Positions 1-12,210 of a DNA stretch of 64,000 nucleotides are shown piece after piece. The stretch spans positions 1,562,501 through 1,626,500 of the forward strand of contig CM075770.1 in assembly GCA_037974665.1 (NCBI GenBank). Reading direction: 5' to 3'. Made by a program: the position numbers and the translations under genes. Numbering within the stretch: position 1 is the stretch's first letter; the number at the start of each line of letters is the position of its first letter. Under the pieces are notes generated by a model that searched no databases, had not been told where the DNA came from, and saw nothing but the letters and a program-made list of their open reading frames with translations. Source of the stretch: Ehretia macrophylla (Eukaryota > Streptophyta > Magnoliopsida > Boraginales > Ehretiaceae).

Positions 1-182
1 TAAAGGGTCATATTTTTACCAAGGTCAAAAACCTTTCCAATTCTTAATTCTACCACTCTTTTGGTGGTATAGGCAGTCTTGGTGGTGGGGTGCATGGTTG
101 TGCTTCCAGGTTACGGCAACGCCTAGTCGGTGGTGCCGTAGCACCACTTTGCACGTGATCATATTATTTTTCTTAATCGAAG

Positions 183-3100
183 ATGGCTAATGCAACACCT
201 TCTAATGAAGGCCTCACGGCTGTGGCGATTGATAGAGCCAAGAATAGCCAATATGCGGTTAAATGGGCTGTCAGCAGCCTAAACGTAAAGAATGGCATCA
301 TTCTTGTACATGTTAGGACCCAACAAAACTTGCATCCCCGTAGGTATCTTAATTCTTTCGTTGTTATCATTTTTCCATAAAGATAGCTCGGTGCAATTAA
401 ACTCATATTATACATGTCGTGTGGAAAAGGTTGATATATATCTAACAATTGCAATAAAAGACAATATGGTAAATGAAACTCATGTTATACAATATCGTAC
501 AAAAAAGAGTCAGGAGCAGAATGAATAAAATATTTCATGCAATTTCTTCCTTAGTCATTTTTTTTTTTTTTTAATAGATGCTGAAATTGTGGTTTAAAGA
601 CAAGTCTATGCATAAGCTAGCCTTCTCGTCTCATCTTGTTTAAAAATTATATTACCTTCACATGCAGCTATACATACAATTAATCTAGGCATTGATTTTA
701 ACCATAATTTCAATTACTAGTATGCATGAAGATGCGAGTCTTCTCCTTTTCAGTAAAAATAAACTTTCTTGTCTGTTTTGTGTGTGTGTGTGTGTTTGGC
801 TTGTCATAGTATTTTGCATTGATTTGTCAATGGAGTTTATTGCTTTTGCAGAGGAGTTGGTTCCTAAAGAAGGCCGTGCACCAAACAAATCTGAACTGCA
901 ACAGCTCTTCCTATCCTACCGTGGATTTTGTGCTCGTAAAGGGGTAACGTTAAAGACCTCACATATTCTTTCTCATATTGGTGTGTATAACTCGGATGAT
1001 ACTTCATCCCTACTATGTATAGTAAAGATTTCCGTGTTACGTATCAAATCTCTCATTTAAATGGCCAGTCAACTTACCATCTTGATAAGAAGGCATCATC
1101 ATCGTTTGCTTATAATGTTATGTATCTTTGTGTTTAGACACGAGTGTATGAGCGCACTTACAAGATTTATCTAACATACAGGATAAATTTTCATTTTCTG
1201 GAGAAAATAAGTAGCTCCTGCAATGAAAGATCTGGAAAATTTAGCATTAGTCAGTTAGATCGATAGACCAAAGTGACCCTTTACTGCACATAGCGAGAGA
1301 TTTGTATTCCGGACTGTCCTTTAAGCACTTAGATCAACTAGGCCTGATTTCTTCTTTTTTGGTGGAAGGATTTCAGGTTCGTGCGAAGGAGGTGGTTCTA
1401 CATGACCTTGATGTTGCAGGTGCACTTGCTGACTTTATTAGAGACAATTCTATCACAACCATTGTCCTTGGTGCTTCAAAGCGGAGTGTCATTGCGAGGT
1501 AACGTCCCTGTTGTCCCTTTGGTAGATACACTAATATTATGATGTTACGAGAGAGACTAAACGGTGGTATAGAGTACTAGTGGACATTCTGCAAATATGA
1601 TAATATCAAGAGCCAAATTTTAATTTGCCTGTATTCTATGAAGAATTCTAACTTTCGCGTCTACAACAGGGCGTTTAGAAATCCAGATGTTCCAACTAGT
1701 TTAGGCAAATCAGCACCAGACTTCTGTAGAGTGTATGCAGTAACAAAGGAGAAAGTTTCGAATGTCAGATCAGCTAGTCGACCTCCCACACCTAGTTCCA
1801 GGCTGCAATCTCCGTTAGGATCATTACCGGACACCCCGCTTTCTCAAGATCTTAAAAGGTAACTAAACAAGTTCATGAATCTAGTCTGCTGAAAAGAAGA
1901 ACATTGCAGAATCCTATGACTTTCGGGAATTTTTTTTTTTTTTTCTTGTCCTACATTTTTCAATTTGGAGAGAAAGGGAAACAAGTAAATATATAAATAA
2001 CGTTATTCTTGATGTTACTTTATTGTTACATATAGAAACTAATTTTACCGGCTCAACAAGGTTGTGATGTTAATTGAAAACTGTTATCATGTCTTCCCTT
2101 AAAGATGAGATTACTGATACTGTAATACATAACTTTCAGCGAGGGGATCTGGAAGAGCGTGAGCTCTGAGGGGTCATCCGTTGATGGAGGTAGCCAGAGA
2201 ATATCACTCGAAAGAAGTAGTGAGTTTAGGCAATTACCCCACTGGGACAGGGCTGGGAGTAAGAACGTTTCGCCCCAGCATTCTGTGAACAGCAGCAAGA
2301 ATTCTTCCCCACAACACTCCACAATCAATGGCAGTGATCTTATGCCGATGAATCCACAGAACAGGCATTCTGTCAGCAGCAACTCCTCCCCTCTACACCC
2401 TAGTCATTACAAGCTGACCAAACGCAATAAGCATTCTGGCAGCCAGAATCCTTCACCTCAAAATTCTGCGACTTTCAATGATCTTATGCAGATGACTCCA
2501 CGCAACAGGCCTGGCAGCAATATCTCACCTCTGCATCCGTTGTACAATGCAAATCTTCATATGCATCTAACAGGCAGTCCATCGTATTCCACATCTGGCT
2601 CGACTAATCCACCAAGTTTCCAATCATCCGATGTGTCCTTCGAATATCTGGACCCTGCCCCATTTTCAGATGCTTCCAGGAGCTCCTCGTCCTCTCAAAA
2701 TGCTGTAAGTCCAAATAACATAATTCATAGTGAATAACTACACTACTGAATAAGATGACTCATATAGAGTTTCTCAACAAATGAGCAACGAGTCACATTC
2801 TTAACTGAATTATTGTAGAATTCTAGTACCACTTGATTCCGTAAAATGTTTAACGTTGTTCATAAAGCTATAGACAGGATAATGACACTGTATGATCCTC
2901 TCCATAGTTCGACTGCAAAAATTTAACATCTAATATCTTGGTATAACTGCAAAATCAAAGACCTATATTTGTTATCCCGTTAAAGAAAAGAGCAAATTAA
3001 ACTTTAGTGTTACATCCAGGTCTACAGACAATTCTTCCTTGATTGTGCCTCATGATAGTGTCATTTCTCTCTCTTTTTCTTTCTCCGTCGAGCCCCTTCA

Positions 3101-4963
3101 ATTGTTCAGCCAATACACCATAGGTACTTACTCTACTTGCACAGTTTTCTGTCCAGATGAAGTGGAAGCAAAACTGTTATCATACAATTCCTCACGTGTT
3201 GCCAAAACTCTTGCTTTCAGTAGACGAATATTTGAGTTTTTTTGCATGTCATCATGGCATGATATATTACAGGGAGATGTAGAGGAAGAATTAAGGAGAT
3301 TAAGGCTTGAACTGAAGCAAACCATGGAAAAGATCAACTCAGTTTGCATAGAAGCTGTGGCAGCTAATAAGAAGGTAACTGTCAGAAGTGACAATTAGAT
3401 TGGTACTTCACACGATTAAAGAAGCAATTTAATTATGTACATAAGGATTGTTGGTACTTCATTATCAGGTAAGAGAGATAGATCAATGGAAGTTAGAGGA
3501 AGCACGGAAGTTGGAAGAAGCCAGACAAGCTCAAGAGGCTGCATTGGCTGCAGTGCATACGGAGAGGCAAAAGGCTAAGGTTGCCGCTGAAGCCGCACAA
3601 ATGGCACAAAATCTAGCTGAACTGGAAACACAAAAACGAAAACGTGCAGAAATGAGGTTTAAGAGTGAGGTAGAACAGAAGAAGAAAGCTATGGAATCAT
3701 TGGTAAAAAACGATATTCAGTACAGAAGATACACCATTGAAGAACTTGAAACTGCAACAAATTACTTCTCCAGTTCGGAGAAGATTGGGGAAGGTGGATA
3801 CGGGCCTGTTTATAAGGGCTATCTTGATCACACCCTTGTAGCCATTAAGGTTTTAAGGCCAGACATCTCACAAGGGCAAAAGCAATTTAATCGAGAGGTA
3901 TATCATACTATTGTCAATGTCGTTACTATTAATTGTCATTCTGTTGTTCATATTGTTAAATCACTTTAGGCCTCAGCTAGCATGAAAAATCAAATTTATC
4001 GTCAGCAATGGATAATGTACCTGACAACACTATCCATTTGTTATGCAACTCTCAGATTGAAGTCTTGAGCTGTATGAGACATCCACACTTGGTTCTCCTT
4101 TTAGGTGCTTGCTCCGATTATGGGTGCCTGGTATATGAATACATGCAAAATGGTAGCCTTGAAGATAGGCTTTTCCGCAAGAACGATACTCCCTCTATCC
4201 CTTGGAGCATTCGTTTCAAAATAGCTGCTGAAATCACCACTGGCCTTCTCTTCCTTCACCAAGCGAAACCCGAGCCTCTCGTGCATCGTGATTTAAAACC
4301 TGCAAATATTCTCTTAGACCGAAACTATGCGAGCAAGATTAGTGATGTTGGCCTATCCAGGTTGGTTCCAGCTTCTGTTGCCGACAGTATGACTCAACAT
4401 TGCATAACAGCAGCTGCTGGAACATTTTGTTACATTGACCCAGAGTATCAACAAACTGGAACGCTTGGAACAAAATCAGACGTTTACTCGTTGGGTATAA
4501 TATTGTTGCAACTCATTACAGCAAAGCCTCCAATCGGTCTGTTACATCAAGTTGAGCGCGCAATTGAGAGCGGAAAATTTGCAGAGGTACTTGATCCAAC
4601 GGTGAAGGATTGGCCGGTTGAGGATGCTTTATCACTCGCGAAAGTGGCTTTAAGTTGCTGTGAGCTGAGGAGGAGGGACAGGCCAGATCTTGTTTCAGTC
4701 GTACTGCCTGAACTCCAGCGCTTGAGCAATCTTGAATCAGAAAATGGAGGCAGAGTTGACTTCATCAGTCAAGCGAGTTCATATGATCAAAGTTTTCCAG
4801 GAAGCTTAGCTTCAAGTCAGGTTAGTCAAATGCCTTCTTTCCATATCATAATTTGACAGAAAAACTTATTTTTAACACCTCTCTCCAAGGCAATCCATGT
4901 AGCTAAGCCGTTCTTCCTGTAATCTACAAGCAGGATCCAAGAAGTGGCATTTCTGAAACATGA
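183..4963 (+). CDS. USP-domain receptor-like cytoplasmic kinase (no U-box)
   Basis: Nine exons: 183-339, 852-943, 1377-1498, 1670-1858, 2140-2704, 3273-3374, 3469-3897, 4056-4820, 4934-4963, giving 816 residues with all phases consistent. Residues about 1-180 form a universal-stress-protein-like nucleotide-binding fold (VAIDRAKNSQYA near the start, IVLGASKRS later). Next comes a Ser/Pro/Asn-rich linker (exon 5) with two imperfect copies of a roughly 45-residue unit, then an Ala/Glu/Lys-rich coiled coil (exons 6-7). The protein kinase domain follows: glycine loop IGEGGYGPVYKG, AIKVL lysine, HRDLKPANILLD catalytic loop, and GTFCYIDPEY in the activation segment. DVG stands where most kinases have DFG, which is usual for this plant family. 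The family resembles PUB-type USP kinases, but the frame stops after a short tail, so the E3 U-box is absent. By family it is a cytoplasmic signalling kinase; its substrate is unknown. The last 30-nt exon is the least certain part. Confidence 0.9.
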
Positions 4964-5549
4964 ACTAAAAATCAACTCTTATATACACAGTTTCAAAATA
5001 GTCACTCAGAAGAAAGTTCACTTGAATGGAGCTTAAAAAGGAAATGACTCTCAACAAAAATGAGTGGCGTCCTCATATCTATTACTTGACCCGACCTAGT
5101 GGAACAAAAACTTGGTTTGGTTTGTTTTGATTATATGTTTCAAAGTTATAACAGAACATCTGCAACAGTGGAAAATTCAGTGGATTACTCCAGAAAGGCA
5201 GGGGTAACCATGCATAAAAGCAGCCTTGAGGGTTTGGTCATCCTTGAAACTCTGCAACAAATGTCTCTCATGTTGGAATTCATGTAATGTAGCGTGCGTT
5301 AATATCACTAACCACTTACAAGCATGCCTGAGACGGGCGAATTTATTTGGATTCTCCATTTCTTTGAGCTGGCTATATGTGTATACTTTGTGAACTTTCC
5401 ATTTCTGAAGTAGCCATTCATACACTCTCAGAGAAGTCTTAAAAATGTTAGAGCGAGTGTGGGGTTGGGGCCCACTGCCCATGTTTTAAGAGTTTCTCTA
5501 CTCTTTCTCCTCCTCTGTGACATTGTTCCACATTCTAGTCATTTATTTT
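4964..5549. other. Convergent intergenic DNA, left part
   Basis: This stretch probably holds the 3' UTR of the kinase gene and then ordinary non-coding DNA. A minus-strand open frame at 5177-5482 matches no family I know and has no supporting exon structure. The copia element at 5555 splits the spacer between the kinase and the methyltransferase, which would be about 1.4 kb without it. Confidence 0.5.
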
Positions 5550-5554
5550 GCCCT

Positions 5555-5755
5555 TGTTGAAAGTATTATTTACAGATGTACGTATGCTTTACAAATTGTT
5601 TGTGTTGAGCTGTGTGTGTGTTTTACAGATGTGTATCACTTCTTTATTGTTACTTTTCTTGTATCACTGCCCTATAAATCAAGGGCCTATTCTTGCTAAT
5701 AAATCAAGATATTCTTTTCTACAATGTCTTTCCTTCTTCTCTTTTACTGTTAACA
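5555..5755 (+). repeat. 5' LTR of copia element
   Basis: This 201-bp direct repeat pairs with 7013-7213. It has TG...CA-type ends and is followed at once by the primer-binding site. Confidence 0.93.
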
Positions 5756-7012
5756 TGGTATCAAGAGCTTGGTTGAAAGACATTATACAGAGAATATAAC
5801 ATTTAAAAAATAAAAATAAAAATTCACGGCACTGTTTACAGCAGAGGCTTAAAATCACCACCGGAGCCACTAATCAACAAATCACCACCACCATTCACCT
5901 CCTCACTTCACGGCGACACCACCACCACCCTCCCCGTTACTGTTAGACACCGGAAATATTCTGCCGAAGCTCCACGCGCCACCCACCCATGCGCGTGCAT
6001 CTCACGCGCCACCACCGGTCTTCAAATTCACCGGAAACCACCACCATCATGCTCGGTCACTTCTCTGATTTCCATTTCTGCAGTTTTCATGGTCCAATAT
6101 GCTTGTTTCACCATGTTTTTTGCCTTCCATCAGATTTGAAGGTTTTAAATAGTATATATATACATATATATATATATATTCTTTGTTTTATTCCTTTTAA
6201 AGAAAAAAGCAGTCAGATCTAGACTTAAAAAAGGAAAAGACAGTCAGATCTAGACTTTTATAAAAATAAAAATAAAAAGTCAGTCCAAAAAAAAAAAAAT
6301 TAGTTGGGGGAGCCAATTTCAGACCCAGGACAATATAGAAGATTAGTTGGGAAACTCAATTACCTCACTGTGACCCGTCCTGACATCTCATTTGCTGTTA
6401 GTGTTGTCAGTCAATTTCTAAATTCACCTCGAAAAAATCATTAGAATGCAGTTATTCGTATTCTTCGGTATCTCAAGAATGCCCCAGGAAAAGGAATATT
6501 ATATAAGAACAGCGGACACACAAAAATTGTTGGTTATTCCGATGCAGATTGGGCTGGATATCCTGATGATAGACGATCTACTTCTGGATATTGTGTTTTC
6601 ATTGGAGGAAATCTTATATCATGGAAAAGCAAGAAACAAACTGTTGTTGCTCGTTCCAGCGCAGAGTCTGAATACCGAGCTATGGGTGTAGCCACATGTG
6701 AACTGATATGGGTCAAACACTTGGTTAAAGAAATTGGGATTGACTGCTCTCAACCGATGACATTAATTTGTGATAATCAGGCAGCAATGCACATTGCATC
6801 AAACCTAATGTTTCATGAGCGGACTAAACACATTGAGATTGATTGTCATTTTGTGAGAAGTAAAGTGTTAGCTAAAGAGATTGTTACTTCACATGTCAGT
6901 TCAAATGATCAATTAGCTGATATCTTTACTAAACCTTTAAGGGGTCCTCGGGTTGAATATATTTGTAACAAGTTAGGCACATATGATATATATGCTCCAA
7001 CTTGAGGGGGAG

Positions 7013-7213
7013 TGTTGAAAGTATTCTTTACAGATGTATGTATGCTTTACAGATTGTTTGTGTTGAGTTGTGTGTGTGTTTTACAGATGTGTATCACTTC
7101 TTTATTGTTGTTTTTTTTGTATCACTGCCCTATAAACCAAGGGCCTATTCTTGCTAATAAATCAAGACATTATCTTCTACAATGTCTCTCATTCTTCTCT
7201 TTTACTGTTAACA
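7013..7213 (+). repeat. 3' LTR of copia element
   Basis: This is the second 201-bp LTR copy, preceded by the polypurine tract and followed by the target duplication GCCCT. Confidence 0.93.
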
Positions 7214-7218
7214 GCCCT

Positions 7219-8052
7219 CACCTAGAAGGAGAAAAGGCATGGCAGCTCTCATTTATTCAGAGCTTCCATGACCAATTTGCGGATGTTATTCTGTGTACGA
7301 GGAGAGAAGAGAAATAATATAAGTTCTGGTTTCATTTTTTCATCTTTTTCTTTTGACACAAACACACTCATAGGGAGAGATGACACAGTCTGATCGATCA
7401 CAATCTTACTGCAAATGCTCCTCTTCTTTTTGTAAGTAATCAAGATTTTATTAATGATCGAATCAACGAGTTACAGAAACAGAGGGGCCAAATCCCACCT
7501 CAAGAGTGCATATCCTCTTAACTTTTACAAAACAACATCTCAGTGTTATAACCCTGTTACATCCATTCGGGGCAATCCCTGGCATTGTAAAAATCTGCGC
7601 GGTAAATTCCAGGCCTCTTCTACTGTCCAATTATCCTTATTCTTTTCAACTTTAGATCAGACGAGAAACTTACTCTTTAACAGTGTCCAGAATCTCATCT
7701 AATTCAGTGTTAATATCCTTAGATTGACTATTATGCTTGCTAGAATCCTTTTCATCCCAAACTCGGTATACAGTCACAGCCAATGCAATCTTCCTGATCC
7801 AGCTGATAAAGGATTGTACTGCATACAAATAATTGTTTCTAAACAAGAATTTTATCTGACCAACTTGAATTTGGAAGCTTCCGTCCATTCACTAGTAAGC
7901 GTTAGGCCTAAGTACATCCTGTCATCGCAGGCTCAATGTTGTTCAACTATGCATATAGTAAAGCAAGATTCAGTAGGTATGCACTTACAAATCCGCAGGA
8001 CCATTCAGTTCAAAAGACCTCCAAAAATTAGTTGAGACGATGAATGTTGCCA
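7219..8052. other. Convergent intergenic DNA, right part
   Basis: Host DNA resumes after the copia target duplication and runs to the stop codon of the methyltransferase gene. It should hold that gene's 3' UTR. It also holds a probable LINE scrap (next entry). Nothing else was recognised. Confidence 0.5.
7670..7888 (-). mobile_element. Possible LINE (L1-type) fragment
   Basis: The minus strand encodes a short peptide with the pattern WIRKIALAVTVYRVWDEKDS followed by an acidic stretch. This resembles the tail of plant L1 polyproteins just after the zf-RVT region, where a K(L/I)A..ATVYxxWxERN pattern is common. It has no ends, no poly(A) and no target duplication, so this is a weak call from pattern only. 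Confidence 0.3.
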
Positions 8053-11000
8053 TTAGAGCCGCCCAAACGTTGCACGTATCCATCGCCTAACCATATATTA
8101 TTGCATTATTTAGTCACAAAAATGGTGTCACAGAACATCAAAAATGCCAAACAGCTTGCTAATTCCTTGACAGATACTTGAAGTTCACAGAGCTTGAAAA
8201 TGTTAAAGATGCAAAAGAAATGTAAATAGAAATGCTTCTTTATTCAATAGGAAGTGTATGGAAGTGCCAATCCGGTGCAATAGTTAGACCTTGAATCCCC
8301 TTTCTCACCCTTTAATTTTTTCCCCGCTTTGAGCAGGCAGATAATCCCACTAGTGTCAAATTTTCTTTAAAAAGCAACAATTGGAAAAACCCGAGATTTG
8401 GAATAACTGCTCCTTTTCTACGCACTGTATGATGAAAATGTTTCTTTTCATGAGAATAGAGAAGAATATCAAACATTAAATCCACCACTGAGCTTCTGAG
8501 AAAGAGAAGTTAAGAAGAATATATTTGTACCGCTGCATGGTAATGTTCCTCAAGCGATTCTCGGTTTGTCTGCAATATATGTTCATATCCACAATGTTGA
8601 AGCCAGCTCTTAAGAACAAGCTTGACAAAAATTCCTCTGAGAAGTAGAATGAGCACTAAGAATATAGATATAAACGTTAGAGTTACAGGAATATATATGT
8701 AATCTAAATTGCCGGTAAACACTGCTTATCTGTAACTTACAGTGCCATCACCACGAAAATAAAAGTTCTCGCTGATCAATTGATTTCTCTGCTGTAACTT
8801 CACCTGAAAAGTTGGGCTGTAATTATAAGCTAAGATACTATCTAAGGCTTCACAGAGGACAAAGGATAATACAAGAATCAAGTGCTGATACACCGAGTTC
8901 ACAGGCAAAAGGGGGGTAAAGAAAAGAAAATGGAGAGCTTTGAATCAATGTAGGTAAAGCCCAGGGCGATAAACTATTTGGAGTTGAAGGTGGGACACAT
9001 ACTTGAGCAGAATCTCCAGTAGCATAATCTCGGAAAAGAATATAACCATTTGGCTGCAAAAGAGGAGCCCACAGATGAACTTTGATGCAAATTCAGATAA
9101 GTAGTAACGAGAAGTCTGAAAGATAGAAAACATTCTCAGGGGATGCAACCCAAAAGGTACCTTTAGCACTCTATTAAGGTTCAGCAGCACCGCAGACATC
9201 TTATTTGGAGAAACCGCAGACAACGTAAAAATCTACTTAACAAGATAGGATCTTAGATACGTGATTTATGCCAATGATTGAAGTCACAAACAGGTACAGG
9301 AACTAGGAAATTTGAACTAATCATATGCACTCACCAAGGTAATAATATCAACAGAGGAATGATTGATTTTGGTGCATAAATCATCATTTGCAACATCACA
9401 TACAAAGACATTCATCCGATCAGCATTGAATTTTGAATGTGACTGCATTCACAGATTAAAGCTCTTCTTAGAGATTGAAGACCAGTTAAACAAGAATCAC
9501 ATGGGACATAGAATCAACAAGACATACCCTCTCCCGACCATGAATCTAATATGCGGCTCCATAATCGGTTTACATGTACAAGTCTGATAAGAGTTCCCAC
9601 AAACATAAGATAGTAATGCATCATTGGATTGGTTAATTTGGATTTGAGGAAGATTTCTCACTTAAACTTCAAATCTTTCACATATAAATCCTATTCATAG
9701 GAGATTTAATTAAAGATTTGCAGTTCATAGGGGGAAGATAATCTAACAAAAAGTTAAGAATGATCATGGACTTCAAATTGAAAATCGAGAAAATTATGAT
9801 GATCAAGTTAAGAACTATGATAGATTTGAGCTGTGGATTTGAAATGCACAGTAACCCGAATCCTTCAGTCCAGATGTATTCTGGCATTCACATATTCACA
9901 AAGTAAGATCTCATACCACATATACGTGTATCTATGTATATATAAGTCATAGGAACTCAATATACTTATATTTCATTGATGAACTCAGCTAAGTGAGAAA
10001 CCAACGCTTAAAAAGTTACACTATTCAGAATACAAAACATGACGACAACATAATGACATTGCTCAAAAACGGAAACAATATCACGATGCTAAGTATATAA
10101 AATGATTCTAAGCCGGGGAAATTAGTTAAAATAATTACAGAAAAATGGTAAAGAGAGAAAGAAAGTGAGAAAACCGTAACAAGTGAGATAGCCTGGGGTG
10201 AAAAATCACAAGCATGGACATCAAGATTTGGAAATGCAGCTACAAGTGGATAGATAGTGTTCCCTGCACCACACCCCACCTGTTTTCATCAAACAACTTC
10301 ACAATCAACAATATTTTGTTTTTCTTCACTTAAAAATCAATTTATGCAATCAATAAAGGGTTAAATTGCAAAACAAGACCGATGTTTCACCGAAGTTGCA
10401 CTATAGGTACTGTAATAATCTAATAATAATATGTGATTTAATAAGAACATGCTCACTCTCCCTAGTAAGTAGTAACAATGGGAAGTTTGTTGTACGTCAC
10501 ATTCTAGCTAAAAGGTTACTAAATTATTATAGTACGGCTCGATCAAACTTACAACGTGGGTAAAACACATTACCGATCTACTTATATAGCAAAATATCAG
10601 CATTTGAAGCAAAAAGGAGACAACACAGCAACATTACCTCTAAAACTACCTTCCTATTTGAAGACATTGAGCTTGTTTTATCATCATCATTATCACAAGA
10701 AAAGTAGCTCCCCCAGTCCTTGACCAAGTAATGCCTATCCTTAAAGAACTGAAAAGCAAGTAGATTTATGAAAAGAACATTAACATTATAATTAATTTAA
10801 ATAAAGTAAAAAAGATGGTAAATTTTCCACCACATCTAAAATAATAATACATAATGTTTTCAGTGTTTGAGTGGCTCAATTAAAAAATTTCAATGAAAAG
10901 ATTTGTCTTTATTGCCTTGCGGTCGTGTTAAAAATCATAAATAAATAAAAACGCTCTCTATAAATAAATAAATAAAATACGCTATCCAACAGTTTAAACT

Positions 11001-11226
11001 GAAATGCGACCTTGTTCTGGTGGCGCTTGTAGAACTTGTCCCAGTACTTGAGAGACCTTTTGCTATAGTAGTGCTCATCATCATCATCATCATCATCATT
11101 GCTATATTTGTTCTTAACTGTGATAGAATCTAGTTTCCCACATCTGATGGCTATTACATGATACCGTTGTCGATAGCCCACGGTTGTGATTCAACCCACG
11201 TGCGACGTAGACGACGATGACATCAT
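8053..11226 (-). CDS. METTL2/6-like tRNA N3-methylcytidine methyltransferase
   Basis: Ten exons on the minus strand: 11196-11226, 11011-11117, 10638-10748, 10175-10279, 9335-9442, 9161-9232, 9003-9053, 8741-8803, 8531-8655, 8053-8086. They join to 807 nt and 268 residues, the usual size for METTL6-like enzymes. Landmarks in order are KYWDKFYKRHQ, FFKDRHYL, the SAM-binding motif VGCGAGNT followed by DVHACDFSP, SSVDIITL, LSAVSPNKMS, PNGYILFRDYATGD, ENFYFRGDGT, FYFSEEFL and RRWIRATF at the C-terminus. By family it methylates C32 of the anticodon loop in a subset of tRNAs, using S-adenosylmethionine. Exons 3-10 are strongly supported by homology and phase. The first 31-nt exon and its 78-nt intron are inferred: they supply an ATG, close the frame and use GT-AG. 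The second exon encodes seven consecutive Asp from a trinucleotide repeat. A gypsy LTR ends about 340 bp upstream. Confidence 0.88.
11086..11099. repeat. Trinucleotide (ATC/GAT) microsatellite inside a coding exon
   Basis: The coordinates cover the core of a perfect CAT run in the second exon of the methyltransferase gene. On the coding strand it reads GAT repeats and gives a run of seven Asp followed by Glu. Confidence 0.7.
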
Positions 11227-11563
11227 TGTAATGGCGCCATGTAATACCCGGCAACGCTTGCCTTATCCTGCGCCAAAATTGCTAACATAGTACCTCGACA
11301 TTTCCGAATTGCTAGTATAGTCCCTCTAGATTTTCATATTACTAAAATGATACCTTTATGCTTCAAAGTAGTCCTCAGCCTTGCATTTTCCAAAAGAGGG
11401 ATGCTTTTATTATTATTATTATTATTATTTTTTTTTTAGTTTTAAGAGAAGACTAGCAAATAAATTATATAAGCAAGTGTTCAACCAGTCCTTTTCTCAT
11501 TCTCCAATAACACAAAAAAGACTTATTATAATTGATTATAACAAATTCTTACTCGAAGCCTAC
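11227..11563. other. Upstream region of the methyltransferase gene
   Basis: This is the roughly 340-bp gap between the inferred start codon and the left target duplication of the gypsy element, so it should contain the native promoter and 5' UTR. It holds an imperfect duplicate of the phrase 'gctaacatagt/gctagtatagt' near 11280-11330 and an ATT repeat near 11410. No convincing TATA box was seen. Confidence 0.45.
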
Positions 11564-12005
11564 TGTTGAGGTTGAGAATTTCACAGTTGAGATTGGACGG
11601 CTACGCCTACCGAGCTGAACTTTCAGGTCGGCTACTTCTCAGGTCGACTACTTGACCTGCACAAGGAAAAGGAAGGAAAAGACGAGGTGATGACCCGGAT
11701 TTTTTCCTCGGGCATGCAAATTATTAGTATGTCCGAGCTGGCAAAGTAGTTGAGAGCATTAATGACGAGTTACCTCTGAAATGAGGGGGTGGAACTCTAT
11801 TTATACTAAATTCGGTTCTGACAACATTTAATGCGGCGTATTTTTATGTCCTATCAGGGCTTTATGTCCCATCAGAACAGCTGGCGCAGAGGTCAGGCAT
11901 TTTCCTAGGTCGAGGTGAGGTCGGATCAACATCCAGATTCGGCGTTAGCTGAATGGGTCGGCTATGGCTCGGGTTGGCATACCTCAGCTTGGTGACCCCT
12001 CGTCA
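11564..12005 (-). repeat. 3' LTR of the gypsy element
   Basis: This 442-bp copy pairs with 20806-21246. On the minus strand it starts TGACGAGG and ends CTCAACA. It contains a minus-strand TATA-like box TATAAATAGA at 11796-11805. Confidence 0.93.
11796..11805 (-). promoter_or_regulatory. TATA-like box of the gypsy LTR
   Basis: TATAAATAGA reads on the minus strand and is kept in both LTRs. It is the likely U3 promoter core. In this LTR it points toward the methyltransferase gene. Confidence 0.55.
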
Positions 12006-12202
12006 ATTCCCTCCCTCCCCAAGTCGAGATCGAGAGGATGAAATTTAGATTTGGGAGTTGTTCCTGAGTTAGAGGTACCTGACCTCGGTGGAGTAAGAAA
12101 AGCCACGTCAGTAGAGCATGCCCTTCAAATAGCTGACATATCACTTGGTAATTATGACAAGACACGACGTTTGGGATTCCCGATGCGGTTACAGTAGCTG
12201 CC

Positions 12203-12210
12203 TATAAATA
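12203..12210 (+). promoter_or_regulatory. TATA-like box for the antisense region of the gypsy element
   Basis: TATAAATA followed by GAG lies on the plus strand, outside the LTR and about 240 bp before the first ATG (12451) of the antisense reading region. The position suits a dedicated promoter, but it is inferred from sequence only. Confidence 0.45.

Larger units (their letters stand above)
5555..7213 (+). mobile_element. Ty1/copia LTR retrotransposon, short broken copy
   Basis: Two 201-bp LTRs (5555-5755 and 7013-7213) start TGTTGAAAG and end TTAACA. They are flanked by the 5-bp target duplication GCCCT at 5550-5554 and 7214-7218. TGGTATCAAGAGC, an initiator-Met-tRNA type primer-binding site, directly follows the 5' LTR. 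A purine tract (GAGGGGGAG) directly precedes the 3' LTR. Around 6290-7000 the plus strand encodes the RNase H end of a copia polyprotein (YSDADWAG-like, RSSAESEYRAM, SWKSKKQT). The copy is only 1.66 kb, far below a full copia element, so it is broken and non-autonomous. The LTRs differ at about 13 of 201 positions by eye, which suggests an insertion a few million years old at usual plant rates. Confidence 0.93.

Noticed and set aside
3039-3272. Extra coding exon in the kinase from an open frame upstream of 3273
   Set aside because: The frame is open, but the peptide is unlike the family. A direct join of 2704 to 3273 keeps phase and gives the expected coiled coil.
4821-4963. Possible U-box E3 domain at the C-terminus of the kinase
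   Set aside because: After the kinase domain the frame closes within about ten codons, and no U-box sequence follows in any frame before the copia element.
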